Shown here: piece after piece, positions 63,340-64,000 of the stretch
Layout: the number at the start of each line of letters is the position of its first letter
How positions within the stretch are numbered: the stretch's first letter is position 1
Source: Anaerovibrio lipolyticus DSM 3074
Lineage (GTDB): Bacteria; Bacillota; Negativicutes; Selenomonadales; Selenomonadaceae
DNA length: 64,000 nt
Direction: 5' to 3'
NCBI RefSeq assembly: GCF_900141865.1
Contig: NZ_FQYW01000018.1
Coordinates: 1-64,000, forward strand
Notes under the pieces: generated by a model
Told to the model about the DNA's origin: nothing
The model's input: the letters and a program-made list of their open reading frames with translations, nothing else
The model's database searches: none
Position numbers and translations under genes: made by a program

Positions 63340-64000
63340 CTACTCATGCATTCTATATTCCACATCCTCGTCAATCATTTGAAGCATTATATCCGTAAAT
63401 TTGGGGTCCAACTGAGTGCCTTTGGCCTTTACCAATTCCTCTCTCACAACTTCCTGGGGCAATATATCACGATAACTGCGCTTTGAAGTCATCGCATCAT
63501 ACACATCAGCCACCGCAATAATCCTAGCCTTTTCTGGAATGGCCTGGCCTGCCAACCCATCCGGATACCCGGTACCATCGTAACGCTCATGATGACTGCG
63601 GGCACCAACCTGCAATTCCTCCATCTCCTGAACCGATGATAAAATCGAGGAACCTATGATAGGATGAACCTTAATTGAAGAATATTCACTGGGAGTCAGC
63701 TTATCAGGCTTATTTAGAACCTGACCTGACACCCCAATTTTACCGATATCGTGTAGAAGTGCTATAAAAAAAATCTTTCTCTGATAGGTTTTCGATTTCC
63801 CAGCCCTAAAGGCAATTTCCCTGGAGTAATCCGCTACACGCTGAGAATGCCCATTAGTGTACGGGTCCTTGGCATCAATGGTCTTTGCCAAAGCAAAAAC
63901 CATCTGCTTAAACAGTCTTTTTGTGGAGGCCAGCTGATTCATAGTAGTCTGAATTTGTATATTGATACGCTCCTGCATACGCTTTTGCAGGGATATTAAT
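63340..64000 (-). CDS. HD-GYP domain protein (partial at window edge)
   Basis: At least 219 residues; the frame stays open to the right edge, so the N-terminus is missing. HD-GYP domain with NGHSQRVADYS, LLHDIGKIGV, HHERYDGTGYPDGLAG and ADVYDAMTSKR. Such domains hydrolyse cyclic di-GMP. The key HD and GYP residues are all present, so it should be active. Preceded in the visible part by a helical segment that probably links to a sensor outside the window. First visible gene of the three-gene signalling operon. Confidence 0.92.
   Translation of the reverse strand, partial: LISLQKRMQERINIQIQTTMNQLASTKRLFKQMVFALAKTIDAKDPYTNGHSQRVADYSREIAFRAGKSKTYQRKIFFIALLHDIGKIGVSGQVLNKPDKLTPSEYSSIKVHPIIGSSILSSVQEMEELQVGARSHHERYDGTGYPDGLAGQAIPEKARIIAVADVYDAMTSKRSYRDILPQEVVREELVKAKGTQLDPKFTDIMLQMIDEDVEYRMHE

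Overview
The window looks like chromosome of a Gram-negative-type Firmicute (Negativicutes, probably Selenomonadaceae; an Anaerovibrio-like rumen or gut anaerobe is a guess). The reasons are a porin with an N-terminal SLH domain, a complete glycogen operon with a GlgX-MalQ fusion, the Firmicutes rapZ-yvcK-whiA cluster, a SCIFF peptide with its radical-SAM maturase, frequent TTG starts and moderate GC. I saw no transposase gene, CRISPR array, rRNA or intact prophage.

Layout. 1-5.8 kb is the accessory part: a truncated leader-like peptide gene, the SLH porin, and an array of five small double-glycine peptide genes. Three have Nif11-type leaders and two have a short leader. The porin and the peptide genes share a nearly identical upstream regulatory element. 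Beyond the array lie gene debris (4.3-5.0 kb), a 43-residue membrane peptide, a probable small RNA and a YvrJ-family microprotein. 6-18.4 kb: tRNA-Leu and the glycogen operon, transcribed glgC-glgD-glgP-glgB-glgA-glgX/malQ. GlgB carries a 170-residue lysine-rich histone-like tail. 18.6-31.5 kb: YigZ, a BacA/YddA-type ABC transporter, an SGNH hydrolase, a eukaryotic-type hexokinase, a glyoxalase-fold protein, an ABC-F ATPase, a HlyC/CorC protein and topoisomerase III.

31.7-36 kb: a LysA-like decarboxylase, an AEC transporter, tRNA-Ser, gltX and tRNA-Glu. 36.1-42.9 kb: a GGGtGRT protein with a NifU-like scaffold, then lower glycolysis (gap-pgk-tpiA-gpmI) behind a strong promoter. 43-51.5 kb: the SCIFF pair, a polysaccharide deacetylase, whiA-yvcK-rapZ, a HAD phosphatase and a PASTA penicillin-binding protein. 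51.7-55.2 kb: an Lrp regulator, RlmH, an HtrA lipoprotein, a WalJ-type hydrolase and a PerR/Fur regulator. 55.4-59.5 kb: tex, translationally coupled to a 646-residue double CobT protein that looks like a fused ArsA-ArsB. 59.6-64 kb: an overlapping signalling module of HD-GYP protein, membrane-anchored BMP-type binding protein and hybrid histidine kinase.

How it fits together: hexokinase and lower glycolysis connect to a glycogen store that can be built (GlgC/D/A/B) and degraded (GlgP, GlgX-MalQ). The most novel-looking parts are the peptide array with its shared promoter element at 0.3-4.2 kb, the fused ArsAB-like enzyme at 57.6 kb, and the histone-like tail on GlgB.
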